From Vermamoeba vermiformis (taxonomy: Eukaryota > Tubulinea > Echinamoebida), in NCBI GenBank assembly GCA_045837725.1, contig JBEWZL010000011.1, positions 558,001 through 622,000 of the forward strand: DNA of 64,000 nucleotides, given 5' to 3'. The notes beneath the pieces were generated by a model. It did no database searches, was not told where the DNA came from, and saw only the letters and a program-made list of their open reading frames with translations. Positions 10,549 to 23,248 of the stretch are shown one piece after another. How positions within the stretch are numbered: the stretch's first letter is position 1; each line of letters opens with the position of its first letter. A program made the translations under genes and the position numbers.

Positions 10549-13059
10549 ATGGGCGACACACCACAGCCCTCAGATGGCTTAGAACTGAGCGAAGCGAGCA
10601 GCGACGAACTCAAATCACCACGTTACAATCCTTTGCTCGAGGATTCAGACGAGGCAGTTGAGCGAGGCTCTAATAGTTGGGAGGATAACCCCCGAGAGTT
10701 GAGATCTAAAAATTCGAATCAGCGTCTTCATTTATCGACGAGCCCACCAGAGAATGAGACGTGGAAAAATGCTGTTAGACCGTCGCATACTAACATCAAT
10801 AAACGAACTGGTAAGTGCATTTGTTCATTCAATTAGGTGGATCACATTGAATTTTATAATTATTTTCGTGATATTTATTTGAAGCATTCATAATGGTAAT
10901 AAATAATTGACAATTAATAATAAATTAAATAAGATTACTAACAGAATGTTCGATCTTTTCGATATTTCCATTGTGAATTATTTCCAACATCAATCACACC
11001 GTGATTCTATATTCATGCAATTAACATTATTGGCTAGGAGGACTCGGTCAAAAAAGGAACCGAGACATGCCGTCACTCGACACGACATTCGGCAACTACT
11101 CGTTCGATCCGACAAGCTCGTTGCCATCACCAACAACACAACCTGACGCTCCTTTCAATAAAGCTACCAATGAAAACAATACTAATGCGAGTAATAGCAA
11201 CGAGACACCAAGGGAAGGCGCAACAAAGTCGGATGTGGTGATGAACATTGAGGGTCAAGATAAAGCGAAACAAAACCCCGCAATAACCCCTGGCATGGCT
11301 GCTGCGGGCATTACATCCGTCGGCAGCAAGAAGAGGAGGACATTGAATGATATTTCGAGCGAGGAATTGCGCTTATTGAAAGACAATGCAGTGTCTGAAA
11401 CTGAGAAGATGATGATCGTGTTGAATAACGCTAAATTGCGCGGTCATTTCAGAGCTTATTTGCAGGAGACACTCTCAGTAGAAAACTTGGATGTAAGTCG
11501 TCGTTAACCATATTTACTTACGAAAGAAAAATGTGACTTGACACGTGTCATTAACTGGTTGGTATTTTACAGTTCTGGCTCACAGTCGAGGAATACAAAT
11601 TATTGCCTTCAGATGCACCCGAGAAGGCACATCGAGCACAAGATATTTATCAACGATTTTTCACGCCTCAATCGCGGTCTGAAGTCAACATTACCGCCAA
11701 AATGCGCGATCAAATTGCCGATCGTGTCGTGTTCCATAGCGACAATCTGTTCGACGAGCCTCAAAAAGAAGTACGCGTCATTGCATTAATACTGGTGCAT
11801 AATAATTAAGCCTCATTCTAATTAGGTGTTTGCGTTGATGTTGCAAAATTCACTGAAGAGCTTTTTGAATTCACCATTTTTCAAAGATTTCTCAGGTAAT
11901 ATCGACACTAACTGCATAATATGACGACGTGGTTGTTAATAATTTCCATATATAGCTATTTCAGAGAAACTTCGACAGACTGAAGACTCGATGCGACAAG
12001 AGGCCCGCGAGATGAAGGAATTGAAGCGCAAGTACATGGAGTCACAGAGTCGGTGGCGCGATTTGAATGTGCAGCGCCAAGTGTATTTAGATCTGATTAG
12101 AGATCTCAATGTCGAGGCTGAAGGTGTCAAATACATCTTGTCGGTCACTGTACTGGAGGGCGATAGTATTTGTCCGCGTCAAGGTACATCAACTATAGCA
12201 CTGCCATCTGATAAATATTTACTAACGATATCTATAATATCAGAATCGCGATACACTTATTGCTATTTCGAGCTAGGTAAGTTCCGTTGCGATGAACTGC
12301 TGGATCCAAAAGACTAACCTTTCTCTAGGTGATCAGGTATTCGTCACTAAGCCTGCTGAACATCACGGAAAACCTGTTTGGCGAGAGTATTTCATATTGT
12401 AAGTAATTATTAAGTTGTTGAACCACGACTGATCCAACCTGCTTTGTAGCGACGTCGAAGATGAACACTATTTGTATATAGAACTCAGAAACCGAAACAT
12501 CATCACTGCAGACGACTATTTGGGCGAATGCATTCTTAATTGCATGGATTTGACTGGCTTAGCACCGACTGATTTGTGGGTGGATGTAAAGGACAAAGGC
12601 AGAAACTCAACTGGTGGCAAAGTGCGCTTAAGAATATTCTGCAGACACGTAAGTGCACGATTAACAATACCTATGCTATATGATTACTAATATCTATCTA
12701 GAAAATGGATGCGCTGAGCGAAATTGAAGATATGATCATGCGCTTAGAAGCACTGCTAGAAGAAGAGAAGAGACACCATGAAATGCTAAAGAACTACTTG
12801 TTAACGCACTCTACAACAGTCGAGGAGGTCGTTGAAGTCGACTACAAGGTAAACAAGCTGATCTTACAAAACGATCCGTTCTTACCCTTGCATTTAGTCA
12901 ACGCGTAATAGACAGAAGGCGTTGGAGTCACGATTGAAAGAAGTCAAGAAGCAGCGAGATGAAATGGAGGCCAAGTCAATGGCTACATTCACTAACACGC
13001 TCACTCGTTCAGGACCGAACAAATCCGTCTCGTCTAGATCTATCTTCAAAAGAAAGTAG
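10549..13059 (+). CDS. RGS-domain and C2-domain protein with coiled coils
   Basis: Ten exons, 603 aa: 10549-10810, 11038-11492, 11573-11770, 11826-11895, 11956-12182, 12244-12276, 12329-12398, 12450-12658, 12702-12848, 12919-13059. The first 200 residues are Ser/Asn-rich and disordered. An RGS domain follows: LRGHFRAYLQETLSVENLDFW, then the acidic helix and the closing FALMLQNSLKSFLNSPFF. A charged helix (EAREMKELKRKYMESQSRWR) leads to a C2 domain (LSVTVLEG; PVWREYFIFDVEDEHYLYIEL; DDYLGECILNCMDL), then a second coiled coil and a basic tail ending FKRK. RGS domains speed GTP hydrolysis by G-alpha subunits and C2 domains bind membranes, so this is probably a membrane-recruited G-protein regulator. 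Exon 6 (33 nt) is a microexon inside the C2 domain. Upstream ATG 10549 was chosen because its exon joins in frame to 11067. Confidence 0.86.
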
Positions 13060-13222
13060 GGCACTGGTCTCATAGTTCATTGTAGCATAATCAAAGTCTT
13101 ATTTATCATGTTGTACATAATAAACTGCTCGGATAGGGAGTTTTTCGAAAACAAACAGTTCGACGGATGGATCCGCCATTATTTTTTATTCAACTAAATG
13201 GAGTCAACAAGGCAGTTACAAA

Positions 13223-14657
13223 ATGTCAACTAGATTAGAGCGAGAATATTTAGAGGCTAATAGTATCGAGGAGCTGAATCATGCTTTGCTAGTCAGTGCC
13301 GCTACACAGGGTGACATGCACTCAGTTAGAGAATTGGTTGAAGTGAAGCAAACTGACGTAAATTATATTAACGAGGTATGCTGGGAATATACTCGCGGCT
13401 AGTTCTTTCGCAGTAATCGAAATTGAAAATTTTTTAATTTAATTATTAAAAATTAGAATAATAGAGGCTAGTGTTTGACGGTTTCAAACCTTTATGGCCC
13501 GACCATTTTCGTTGTTAATAATTTAAAATAATAATGTTAATTGCATATTCAGGCTACACGCAAGTTCTACGCCCGTCAAGCAGGCACAGTACTCCTCGCA
13601 GCCTGTGAATCTAATCGCACTGAAGTTGCATTGTATTTGCTAAATAAGGAAGCCGATCCATCGATTAGTGGCCGATTGCCTTATACAGGAATGACAGCTT
13701 TGCACTTCATTGCCTTTTATGGAAATGTAGCTGTACTGCACGAAGTCGTTAAGAGCCTCAGAGCCAAGCACGGAAATGAAACTTTGCGCGAATGTTTGAC
13801 AGCACGTGACAGAGGTGGATTGTGGCCCATTCATTGGGCTGCGTGGTCGTGGCAGGTCGAGGTATGACACGTGTCAAACTGAGACCTTTGTTAACCAGTT
13901 ACAGGTCCTTGAAGAATTACTTAATTTGGGCATTGAGATCGGCGAGAATTGGACTAATGTGGCAAGTGTCCTCAAGAGCAGTTACCAAGGAGTACGCGGT
14001 TTGACACCTGTCCACATGTCATTCATGTGCCAACGCGCCAAGTCTCTATTAGACAATCTGTCCGCTGATTACAAGCACTTCTTGACAGACCAGGTGTCAA
14101 ACACTGACCTCGACGAGCATCGATTGGCTAAGGTCACTGCGCTATTTTTAGATCGCGGCGGTGATTTCATGAAGCGCGATGGTCGATTGATCACGCCACT
14201 GCATTATTTAGCGCTCGGTACGTGACTCATCTCGGCTTTGAGCGATCAGCACAGCAGTGCTAATTTCCTAATATAGAAGGTGAAGTGTGGATGATCGATA
14301 CAGTGCTGAACACTTACCTAAAATGGAAAGGCGTTGCATTCGACGACGCAGAGCAGTTGAAAGAGGTCTGCGAAGAGCTGTGGCAGTCACGTGACATTTA
14401 CACGCAGAACATCTTTGACATCAGCTACGAGCGAGGAAATTTCGAGGAAAGTCACGTGATTCAACGGCTAGTCAAGGCGTGGATGGGCCTGTCACTCACT
14501 GACACTTTGAAGCGTGTCAAATTCGATGCTTTTGCGCGACTGAGGAGTGAAAATAGCACGGTGCAGCAAGGTAAGTCAATCTTTACTAAAAAAGGAAAGC
14601 TCATTAGATCGGAGCAACGCCTCAATCCTGTTTTCGGTGAGAAATTTCATTCTGTGA
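13223..14657 (+). CDS. Ankyrin-repeat protein
   Basis: Five exons, 372 aa: 13223-13375, 13553-13861, 13905-14217, 14277-14570, 14608-14657. An earlier ATG (13199) meets a stop after a few codons, so I start at MSTRLEREY. Ankyrin repeats are recognisable at LLVSAATQGDMHSVRELVE, GTVLLAACESNRTEVALYLL, GMTALHFIAFYGNVAVLHEV, WPIHWAAWSWQVEVLEELL and TPLHYLALG. The C-terminal 100 residues are a helical, non-repeat region. If the last 37-nt intron is retained, the protein would instead end at 14665 with a different short tail. Partner and role are unknown. Confidence 0.75.
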
Positions 14658-14781
14658 CGTGTTGATTTTTCTGTACACGTGTCATTTGAAGATTTTGTTT
14701 GCCTCTGTCTCTTTAAATATTTATTTATATTAATACCACCATAACACCACGGAGATCAGACTATTTTACCTAATTTGGTAA

Positions 14782-15875
14782 ATGCTGAAGTTAGTTTTAT
14801 CGTCGATTATTCTTTTTTTAATAATCGCTGTTGATCACACGGTTGCTACCGAAGTAAGAAAATAACAATTAATTAATTATGGCATAAATATTGAGGTTAA
14901 TTTCCAAAATAAGACCAAAAGACCAGCTCTTCACGACGCGATTGCGAAAGAAGACTTGGATCTGCTTCGCCAACTCCTGTCAGCACCCGATGTCGATGTT
15001 AATATTAGAGACCATCAAAAGGCTTCTCCACTGCACTTTGCCGCGCTAACAGGCCTCAAATACGTGCAATTACTGCTGGATCAGCCGTCAATCGACGTCA
15101 ACGCCAGAGACAAGCACAATTTGAGGCCGCTGCATTACGCCATGCTTAAAAAAAAGCCTTTTGCCAAGAAAGTAGTCACCGCACTGCTGGACCACGGAGC
15201 AGATATTGAGGCTGTTGGATCCGATCAAAAAGTCACTCCGCTGCATCTGGCTGTGATGGAAGGCAATATGCCACTCGTTCAAATACTATTGGACAGAGAC
15301 GCAAATGTCAATGCTCCGAGTGTGTCGGGCAAGACTGCGCTCCACTCTGCGGTGACGTCAAAGAACCCGGATCTAGTGCACGCATTGCTCAAGTCAAACT
15401 CGTTCAAATTTGCCGATTATCCGCAGCACCACGACTTGCTGGCCAATGCACTGCCCATGCCCGCGGTGTTGCGCACTCTACTGCACTTCGGATTTGACGC
15501 CAAAGCACGTGACACCGAATTCAATTCGACACTGCTGCACTTAGCTGCCACGCTTGGCTCACTCGAAGTACGTTCATGAGCAGTATTAGTGTATATAGGG
15601 AGACATACTAAACTGCGCAGAGTGTCAAAGTGTTGTTGGAGTTCAATGCGGACATCAATGCGCGCGATGGGTGGCTCAAAACACCGCTGCACTTTGCCGT
15701 GTACAACAAACACAATCACATTGCGCGGTACTTGTTGGACCACGGCGCCGAGCCTCAGCTGCCAGATGACGCGGGCATCACTCCTTATCACGAGGCTGTG
15801 CAGGCAGACAACAAGGAGATGATTGAATTGTTGCAATCATTGAGCAGTGATGATGATGAGAAGATTGAGTTGTGA
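14782..15875 (+). CDS. Ankyrin-repeat protein with an apparent N-terminal signal peptide
   Basis: Three exons, 326 aa: 14782-14853, 14914-15567, 15621-15875. Exon 1 encodes MLKLVLSSIILFLIIAVDHT, a typical signal peptide or signal anchor, and ends in a good donor (GAA|GTAAGA). At least seven ankyrin repeats follow (RPALHDAIAKEDLDLLRQLL; SPLHFAALTGLKYVQLLL; RPLHYAMLKKKPFAKKVVTAL; TPLHLAVMEGNMPLVQILL; TALHSAVTSKNPDLVHALL; TLLHLAATLGSLESVKVLL; TPLHFAVYNKHNHIARYLL). The tail is acidic (SSDDDEKIEL). Ankyrin repeats are normally cytosolic or nuclear, so a secretory start is unusual. Exon 1 could belong elsewhere, or a longer 3' splice could join it to the zinc-finger locus downstream. Confidence 0.65.
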
Positions 15876-15974
15876 ACACGTGACACGATTAGGGACTGGC
15901 TCCAATAAATACTATTTTTGGCATCACTTATTCACAGACAAAATAGGCACTCAGACTAATATATTTGCTTGCAG

Positions 15975-16486
15975 AACGGCTTGAAGAGTTGACGAAGAAC
16001 TGTGCCTGTGCCCTGACCGAGTGTGCTGACTGTCACGCGACTATTAAGAGCTGTGTCAAGGAGGCAAGCGGAATTATTCTCTAATGCGTAAGTGCCGCAC
16101 TGACATTTCCTAATTAGGACCATCACGACGTGTGTTTGAAGAGCACGTGCTTTGCGTGTCCCAGTCGCGCTTATGGCTGCAAAGAAGTGTTCAAGACTGT
16201 CACTGACATTGCAACACATCTGCAAACGAGTTGTCAGGCCTCACGTGTCACGTGCATGTGTCAGCGTGACATGTTTGCACACGAGTACAGCGCACACTAT
16301 TTCACTGAACACGTGCAGCCCAAGTCACGAATGAGCGTGATGCACGCGATGACAGATGTCACGTCACTAGCGGACTATGACATGTTGTGCCCGGCCTGTC
16401 GCATGATCATTCCTGTCAGCAAACGCGAGCAGCACGTGTGTGCCGTGACAGCAGTGGTGGCGATAGATCCCATCGATATTGTGTGA
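15975..16486 (+). CDS. TRAF-type zinc-finger protein, 5' end unresolved
   Basis: The clear part is the exon 16116-16486, reading DHHDVCLKSTCFACPSRAYG, then HLQTSCQ, CMCQRDMFAHEYSAHYFTEH and LCPACRMIIPVSKREQHVC. The Cys/His spacing matches TRAF-type and related zinc fingers found in ubiquitin-ligase adaptors. Upstream, the exon starting at 15975 (after GCTTGCAG) gives RLEELTKNCACALTECADCH in one frame. It joins the clear part only through a weak donor (TGT|GTCAAG near 16054), and no ATG lies between the ankyrin stop and 15975. One alternative is that a donor near 15849 in the last ankyrin exon splices here, making one ankyrin plus zinc-finger protein. The structure is unsettled. Confidence 0.4.
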
Positions 16487-16597
16487 ATAGGAGTCATATT
16501 TAATATCTGTATTGTAAATAGCTGTGTACAGTGTAAAATCAGATCAGAGTTACAACAAAGATGTGTTTGAGCTTTATTATTCACATGAATGAGCACC

Positions 16598-19500
16598 TTA
16601 CAAGGGCTTGATCTTGCGCGTAATAGGCGCAATAACAACACCAGCCTTCGTCTTGACTTTGGGCTCGACCATCTTCTTGAAGGTCTCTTGCGGGTTCCAT
16701 TCTTTGCCGATCGGATGTCGCATGGCCTTCTCGTAGACATCACGTGACTGGTACGGGAAGGGTTGTTGCGCCACTTGGTACTTGACTGTCTTCTTGTCTT
16801 GACGGCCACTGATGATCACGTGCTTCAAGTTCTTGTCCACGCGCTGATCACGTGCTTTTTCTTCTTCAGCATCACGTGTCGCGAGCAAGTTCTTTTGACG
16901 GCGCGTCATCTTCTTCTTCGACTCGTCAATGCCAGCACCAGACCAGCTGCCCCAGCCCGGCATGAATTCTATTTTTAGACTCTCGTCCTTGACGTGGTCG
17001 GGCAGTTCTTCCCTAATTTGGGCTTCTTTCTCCTTGTAGAACTCTGTTTCAACATCGTCGGTCTCAAAGGCGCGCGAAATTAATTCTTGTTGGCGCTTGT
17101 CACGTGACGCGAGCAAGTTCTCGGGCTCGTTGTTCTCGTCGAATGAATTGGTCTCGGCCTCTTCGTCGCTGTCCAGGGCTATTTTAGTCATCTTTTTCTT
17201 GTTTGGTTTCTTCTTTTTCTTCTTGGTCTCGCCCTCCACTGCCTCAGTGCCCGCGACAGCATTGATCGCTTCACTGATTTGCAGCTTGTTCTCTTTCTTG
17301 CTGCTATTTTTAGACTTGACAGGCGTGTCATCGTCGTTCTTCTGACTGATCCAAGGGTTTGACACGTCTGAGGTGCGCTTGGTGTTTTTGGACTTGGTGG
17401 CACTGCCTGATTTGGCATTGCTGTTCAGTGAAATTATTCCGTCGTCCTCATCCATGGCTGCAAATGGTTCAGCCTCTTCATCGCCATCGAGCACTGGTGC
17501 CACGCCCTTGCTGAGCTTGTCGGCATTGACTTTGACGCGCACTGATCGCTCGTCCACTGGCTCGGATTGGACGGTGCTATTTTTAGCCTCAGTCTTGTTC
17601 TTGCCTGATTTGGCAGGTGCTGGCAGTGGTGACTTGGAGTTGACATTGAACAAGTGCTCGCGCTTCTTGTCCTTGGCCGAGGAGCTATTTTTAGACGGAT
17701 CAAACTCCGAAGTGAAAGCACTGCCGAGCATGACGTCGTGTGTTTGATGCGAGTCACCGATCAAATCGACCTCGGCACCCTCAACGTGATCACGTGACTG
17801 ATCGGCACCGCGTGGTCGAGTGAAGCCTCGTCGTCCTTGAATGGCACTCTCATTGACCTCTGACTCGGAGTCATCGGAGTCCTCCGCAACTCTATTTTTA
17901 GGCACGTCTTCATCGCTGTCTGCTGGCAACTCGTCATCCTCGCCGTGCAGTTCACGTGCCTTGGCGTCTAATTTCCTTTTATGGGTGCGTTCTTCATCGC
18001 GAATCTGTCGGATCAAGTCACGTGCCTCGTCAGCCTGACGCTCAGCACCGCGCTGCATGAATCGCATGGCCATCAGACCAGTGGGCGCGGTCTTGTTGTG
18101 CTGGGCAATCTCCTGTTCAATCTGCGCCACCTCCTCGTCACTCGCGTCACCCTGCTCGAAGCTGTCGCCGGCACTGCTGCCATCACTGTCACTGCCCTGC
18201 TCGCCACGGATCTTCTTTTTGAGCTCTTGGCCCAGTCTGTAGTGCTCTTCGAGGTCCTTTTTCATGAGTGGATTTTGACTGTGACGCGCGTGTTGGGCCC
18301 ATTTGCTGGCCTGTTTGTGCTTCAGTGTCACGCGTTCCAGGGCGCGTTGTCGATCGAGCTTCTCTTCCTCTTCAGCCGCTGCTTCGGGGTCTAACTCGCG
18401 CATCTCTTCGAGTGTCATTTGTTTGCGCTCTTTGGCCTTCTTCAAAATCTTGCGGTACTTCTTGCTCTTAATGCGCGCCAATCGCTTCAGTTTCTTTTCT
18501 TGGAAAAACATGGCCGATCGCATCTTGGCGAGCTCAGCTTGACGTGCTTTGATCTGCTCGAGGTCCACTGGGCGGTGGTGCAAGTCGTTGTCGCTGTCTT
18601 CGTCCGAGCCAATCATTGCATCTCCCGCCATCTCGCTGGGCTCGCGCAAACTCTCAGCCATGATGGCACGCACCTCTTCTTCGAGATCGATCGATCCAGT
18701 ATCGTCTTTGTTGCCTTTTTTGGCATCTTCAGTCATCACACGCTTGGCGGTGGCGAGTGCGGAGTTGTTGACGAGGGCAGTCAAGTTGTGCGAGTGGCGG
18801 TGCAGGATGGCTTTTGACACGCCCACGCCGTCGAATGTGCCGTCACTCTTGGTGAAGTCCAAGCTCGGGGCACGGCGCAGCGACTGCACGGTGCTGGTCC
18901 ACTCGTCCAACTGGCCCTTCACCACGTCAAAGGCCACTTCGCGCTGCACTCGACTGCGCGCCACGTTGTTTGCAGGTGGGGCAGTGACACGTGTCACTTG
19001 CGAGGTGTCAGCGCGTTGCAGTTGTTGCGACACTTCACGCATGCGCGCATACACGCCACCAGCACCTTTGGGCTCGAGTGCGCGGACCAGGTGACTGAGC
19101 GACAGCTGATCACGTGACTGGTTGTCGGAGATCTCCGCGCCCTGGAGATTGAACTCGCCCTCGCTGCGTGCAGAGGTCTGTTCATGAACCACACGACGCT
19201 TCTTCTTGGAGGGTTCGGATGTGCCTGTCACCGCTTTGAGCAGCGAGGCGTGTTTGACGTCATCTACATCCTCGTCCATATCATCATCCTCATCATCGTC
19301 ATCATCTTCATTCTCGTCGTCTTCGTCTTCGTCGTCATTAAATAATTCATCAATTTTTCGCTTTTTAGATGCGCTCTGTTGTTTGTTATTGCTCGGTGCA
19401 GGTTCGTCGTGGTTCATATCGAGCATATCGGAAAGGTTAATATAGCCTTCACCATCATCATCTTCGTCGTCAAAGTCTTCTTCCTCGTCATAATTTTCCT

Positions 19501-19934
19501 CATCAGATTCGGATTGTGCGATCTGCCATAAAATAACGATCGTTAAGCGTTGCGATTAATTGCATAAATATTTATCTTTTCAAAACAATACAATGATGCT
19601 TTAAAATTTGAAATCCGATCGGATCGCGTTAAGAAAAAGAGATTTGTAACTGAAAATTATGCAATCGTAAATATCGAGCTTATAATGCTTTGTTTGAATA
19701 TTTAATAGAGTATAACCTCAACAATAAATTGCTTACCTGAGCAGATTTCTTCTTTTTGTCAAACAGATCGCCGTACTTCTTGTAATCCTCTTCATTGAAT
19801 GCCTCGTCAGAATCAATTTCTTCGTCGTCATCTGCAGCTTCATATTTAGTTTGGCGCTTAGGCACCCACTTCTTGTCTTGACGTTGAGGGATTTGCTTCC
19901 CTTTCTTGGATCCACCCGATCGTCGATTCATCAT
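16598..19934 (-). CDS. UTP14: U3 snoRNP protein UTP14
   Basis: Two exons read leftwards, 19737-19934 and 16598-19522, giving 1040 aa. The N-terminus is acidic (DDDEEIDSDEAF and a long Asp/Glu tract). Utp14 blocks are visible: LDEWTSTVQSLRRAPSLDF, MRSAMFFQEKKLKRLARIKSK with KYRKILKKAKER, ERVTLKHKQASKWAQHARH, and the C-terminal GWGSWSGAGI and HVIISGRQDKKTVKYQ. The protein ends IKPL. UTP14 is a nucleolar SSU-processome component that activates the helicase Dhr1 to remove U3 snoRNA during 18S maturation. This CDS holds five CTATTTTTAG decamers and many CACGTG sites. The start at 19934 has a second ATG one codon later. Confidence 0.93.
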
Positions 19935-20201
19935 TATACTTTTGATGAAGCGATCTTGTGTATGATACAAATAATATGATAAAAAAATATTGTTGAAAAA
20001 TTGTTCGTTTATTTTCACGTGGAAAATTTGGATCGCGATCTGACGTTCAGTATTGGCACTGAGTGGTGAGATATTGGCGAGGTTTATTGACAACAATATA
20101 ACGGTACATAATATACAATCATATTGGATATTTACAGGTGAAGTAGTGACACATTATCTACAAGAGGAGCGACATCCAGATTCAGCTTTCCGTTCACTGA
20201 A

Positions 20202-21971
20202 CTAGGACTTGAACAGCGTGACCGAGGCAATGTAATCATTCTCCATCACTTCAAATATAATGTCCTTATATGGATAGTACTTGAGCGTGCCGTACGGACT
20301 GCCTTCAGTTTCAATGAAAATCAGGGGCTGTTCTGGTGCGGGACCGAAGAACTGTTTCACTTCAGACCTGCAAATATTTCCTAATTTAGTAATTGTATCG
20401 AGACAGGGGCGTAAATAGATCGTACCACTTCATGTCCGGATTGAGTGTGTTGACAGACTTCTCGAGATCCAGCTCCTCTTCTTGCTGATTGGCGGGTTCT
20501 TGTTCAGGATCACGTGCCTCTTTTTCTCCGAGATAATTCTCCGGCACAATCACACGGTAATTGCACCGCGCGTACTGATTGAAGTGCGGGTCAGTCGGAT
20601 AATTCGTGTGCAGCACAAACTTCTTGATCACGTGCTCCTCGCCGTCAAACAGAATGTCAAAGCCGAGCCTGAAGTAGTTGTAGAAATAATCGTCGTTCAA
20701 CAGTCGCTCTTCAATCACGCGACCGCGGCCTGGCACGGGCACTGCCACTGGACGGTGAATGCGCATGGGGTCGTGCAGCTTGTAGAAGATCTGATCGGGC
20801 GGACCGAGTGCCACCAACACGTCTTGCGGTGACGAGCCGAATGTCAGCGTGCGCGCGGGGACAGCTCCGAGCGAGTTATTTTTAGAGTCGCTGTCACTGC
20901 TGTCCTCGGACCCTCCTCCGAGACTGTTGCCGAGGCCACCAGCGCGCTGCAGCCACATGCCCTGGGAGGGAATGACCCACACTTCCCAGAGCGAGAGCAC
21001 GCTAGTGACAGGTGCCAATTCTTTTGACATTTGCAACTCTTTTTTCTCGTCGTCCTCTTTGCGCTGTTGAAAACTGCTCACGTACACGGCACCGACCTTG
21101 ACGTCGTCGAACACGGGCATTTCTGATTGGTGCAATTAGTTCACTGAAACAGAGTTATTGTTCACTGAACGCGAGACTTACTGCCGTTTTTGACCTCTTC
21201 AGACTGACGTCGTGCCTCGGGGATTGGGAATGTGAAACAAATGCCCTGGTAGAGCGTCAGTGACTAATTAGGCAATCAGAAGCACGTGATCACACTTACA
21301 GGGAACGAGAGCTTGAAGAGTGTCTGCTGCTGGTCATAAGTGCCGGGGATCGAGGGACCGAACACCTTGCTGATCTGATAGACTGACGGCTGGGCCCACG
21401 CACTGTGCTGGATGTGAGTGCTGTCATAGGGCTAGAATGAATAGGACTCACCTGCTCAGTGTTTGACCGCTGTACCAGAGCTCCACGCGCTTCAAGTCGT
21501 ATAGTCGTACGATCTCTAGTCTCTGACTGCGCGCATCAAAGCGTAATTCAATGCCATTCGTGACCAGATCGATGATCAGGCCTGTAGCTAGCGGATCCTG
21601 CCTGGGTATTAGAAATGCGAGGGATAATTTATTCATGCAATATGCAATTATATTACGTAATTAGTCTTGAATTATATCGAATTACTCATTTTTTACAGCC
21701 AAATTTCCAGCTTACCTTTTCGTTGTATTTAAAATCAGCTTTTAAAAATATGTGACTATTTTCTCTGATTTGTGCGATCACTTCTGATATTGATGAGCCT
21801 ATAATAGTGCATAATTAAGGAATATTGTCAATTTAGAAATAATAATTATTTTGTAATTTGCAAATAAAGACTCTTGTTATAATAACGATAATTACCTATA
21901 ATAAATGGTCCTACAATTCCATATAGTGGTTTAATCTCTAATCGAAGTGGCTGTCCTTTGTTGCGATCCAT
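20202..21971 (-). CDS. PHAF1: PHAF1 / UPF0183 family protein (C16orf70 homologue)
   Basis: Seven exons read leftwards: 21896-21971, 21716-21798, 21452-21597, 21300-21402, 21182-21245, 20426-21122, 20202-20367, giving 444 aa. Landmarks are LEIKPLYGIVGPFIIGSSIS, LATGLIIDLVTNGIELRFD, GTYDQQQTLFKLSFPGICF, FGSSPQDVLVALGPPDQIFY, DYFYNYFRLGFDILFD, KKFVLHTNYPTDPHFNQY and the end FEVMENDYIASVTLF. Human PHAF1 works with BCAS3 at autophagic membranes. Two acceptors were chosen downstream of nearer AG sites because this alone keeps the frame and the family alignment. The insert before QDVLV is Ser-rich and acidic. Confidence 0.92.
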
Positions 21972-22137
21972 CTTCGTAGATGACTAGTTTGTACTCGATA
22001 TCGAATTATTAAATAGCGTGCACAGAGATCTAATTGCGTGTATGCACTGTCACTAGTTGTGTTGTTATATACAAAATTAAGTTAGATTCCGCTGTCTCAG
22101 AATTGTCAACAAAACAGCTAGCCCTGGAATAGTTGGT

Positions 22138-23248
22138 TTATTGCTTGCCAAACACTTCCAATTCAGTCACTTGGAAGTTATAATCTCCAGCAAAGAGGGT
22201 TTTTCCCTTTCCGGTAGTGTCTGTGTAGCTGTGTGGAAAGTTTGAAGAGGAGTTGCTATTGGTGTTGGCGTTGCTAGCAATATGCAAATCATGTCCGCCT
22301 CCGAAAGTAGGTCCATATGCTTGGCTGCAACACGCAGCACTATTGTGATCCGAAACGTCGAATTTAGTCGGACCAATGCCGTGCTGATTGACCAGTGTGA
22401 ACAGCGAGGCCTTAGTGCAGTGAAAGTAGTTCTCACTCCCGGGAGGCCACGACGTTCCTATATGTCCCCCAAAGATGTTGTTGCCTGACTTGACTACAGT
22501 CACTGTCTCTCCCTTGTTGTCGCACTTTGCGTGGAAGTCACTGCCTCGCCAGCCATCACGTGATGCTTTGTACAACAGCTTCCAACCAGGGCCGTACCAC
22601 TGGGTGAGCTGAGTGATTTGCTGCGCGTTCAATATCGAGCCTCCTTCGAAATTTTTAGGTCTAGTGTTGACACCCTCTTTCTTCAGCGCAGCTAACGTGG
22701 CATTGATCTCATCGACACGCGGTTGCAGCTCCGCCAAGCGCGACTTCTCGCTCAATGTTTTGGATTCGAGCTCGCCGAGTCCAGTTTGAATGACCTCGAA
22801 GTTGTGGAGGTATTTGGCCAACTCACTCTTAGCCTTGGCGTTGTTCTTATCCAAGAGCTCGAATTTATCTGTTATGGCTTGCAATTCGTTATTCAGACGC
22901 TTCAGATCGGCCCAAGTTGTACACTTCCAGTTTGGCTTGTCGTTGAAGACGTCCCATACATCTGTACGTAGAGTGCCTTTGATTTCGAACTCTTGAATGA
23001 GACTTTCCACTGTTAAATATGAAAGAATTAAATTTATTCCTCGGATTCAATTTAGTTTAATGCTTTAATTCCTGGTACTTACCTTTGACCGTCCTACATA
23101 CTTCCTCCAATACAAAGTCATCATCTACGGCCTGTTTTGGCTTGTAAAAGTACTCGTACAGGAGCACTTCGGAGAGGCTTTCAACACGAGCAATAATTTC
23201 TTCGTTAGTTACGTGAATGGCACGTATCTTTAGCAATAAATCCTCCAT
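22138..23248 (-). CDS. TLDc-domain protein with N-terminal coiled coil
   Basis: Two exons read leftwards, 23083-23248 and 22138-23009, giving 345 aa. Residues 1-55 are helical (MEDLLLKIRAIHVTNEE), and about 85-160 form a coiled coil (ADLKRLNNELQAITDKF; ELESKTLSEKSRLAELQPRV). The C-terminal half is a TLDc fold: LYKASRDGWRGSDFHAKCDN, GETVTVVKSGNNIFGGHIG, ASLFTLVNQHG and GPTFGGGHDLHIASNAN, ending VTELEVFGKQ. TLDc proteins are linked to V-ATPase regulation and oxidative-stress resistance in animals and yeast. Stand-alone TLDc proteins of this build are common in amoebae and ciliates, often with unknown roles. Confidence 0.85.
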
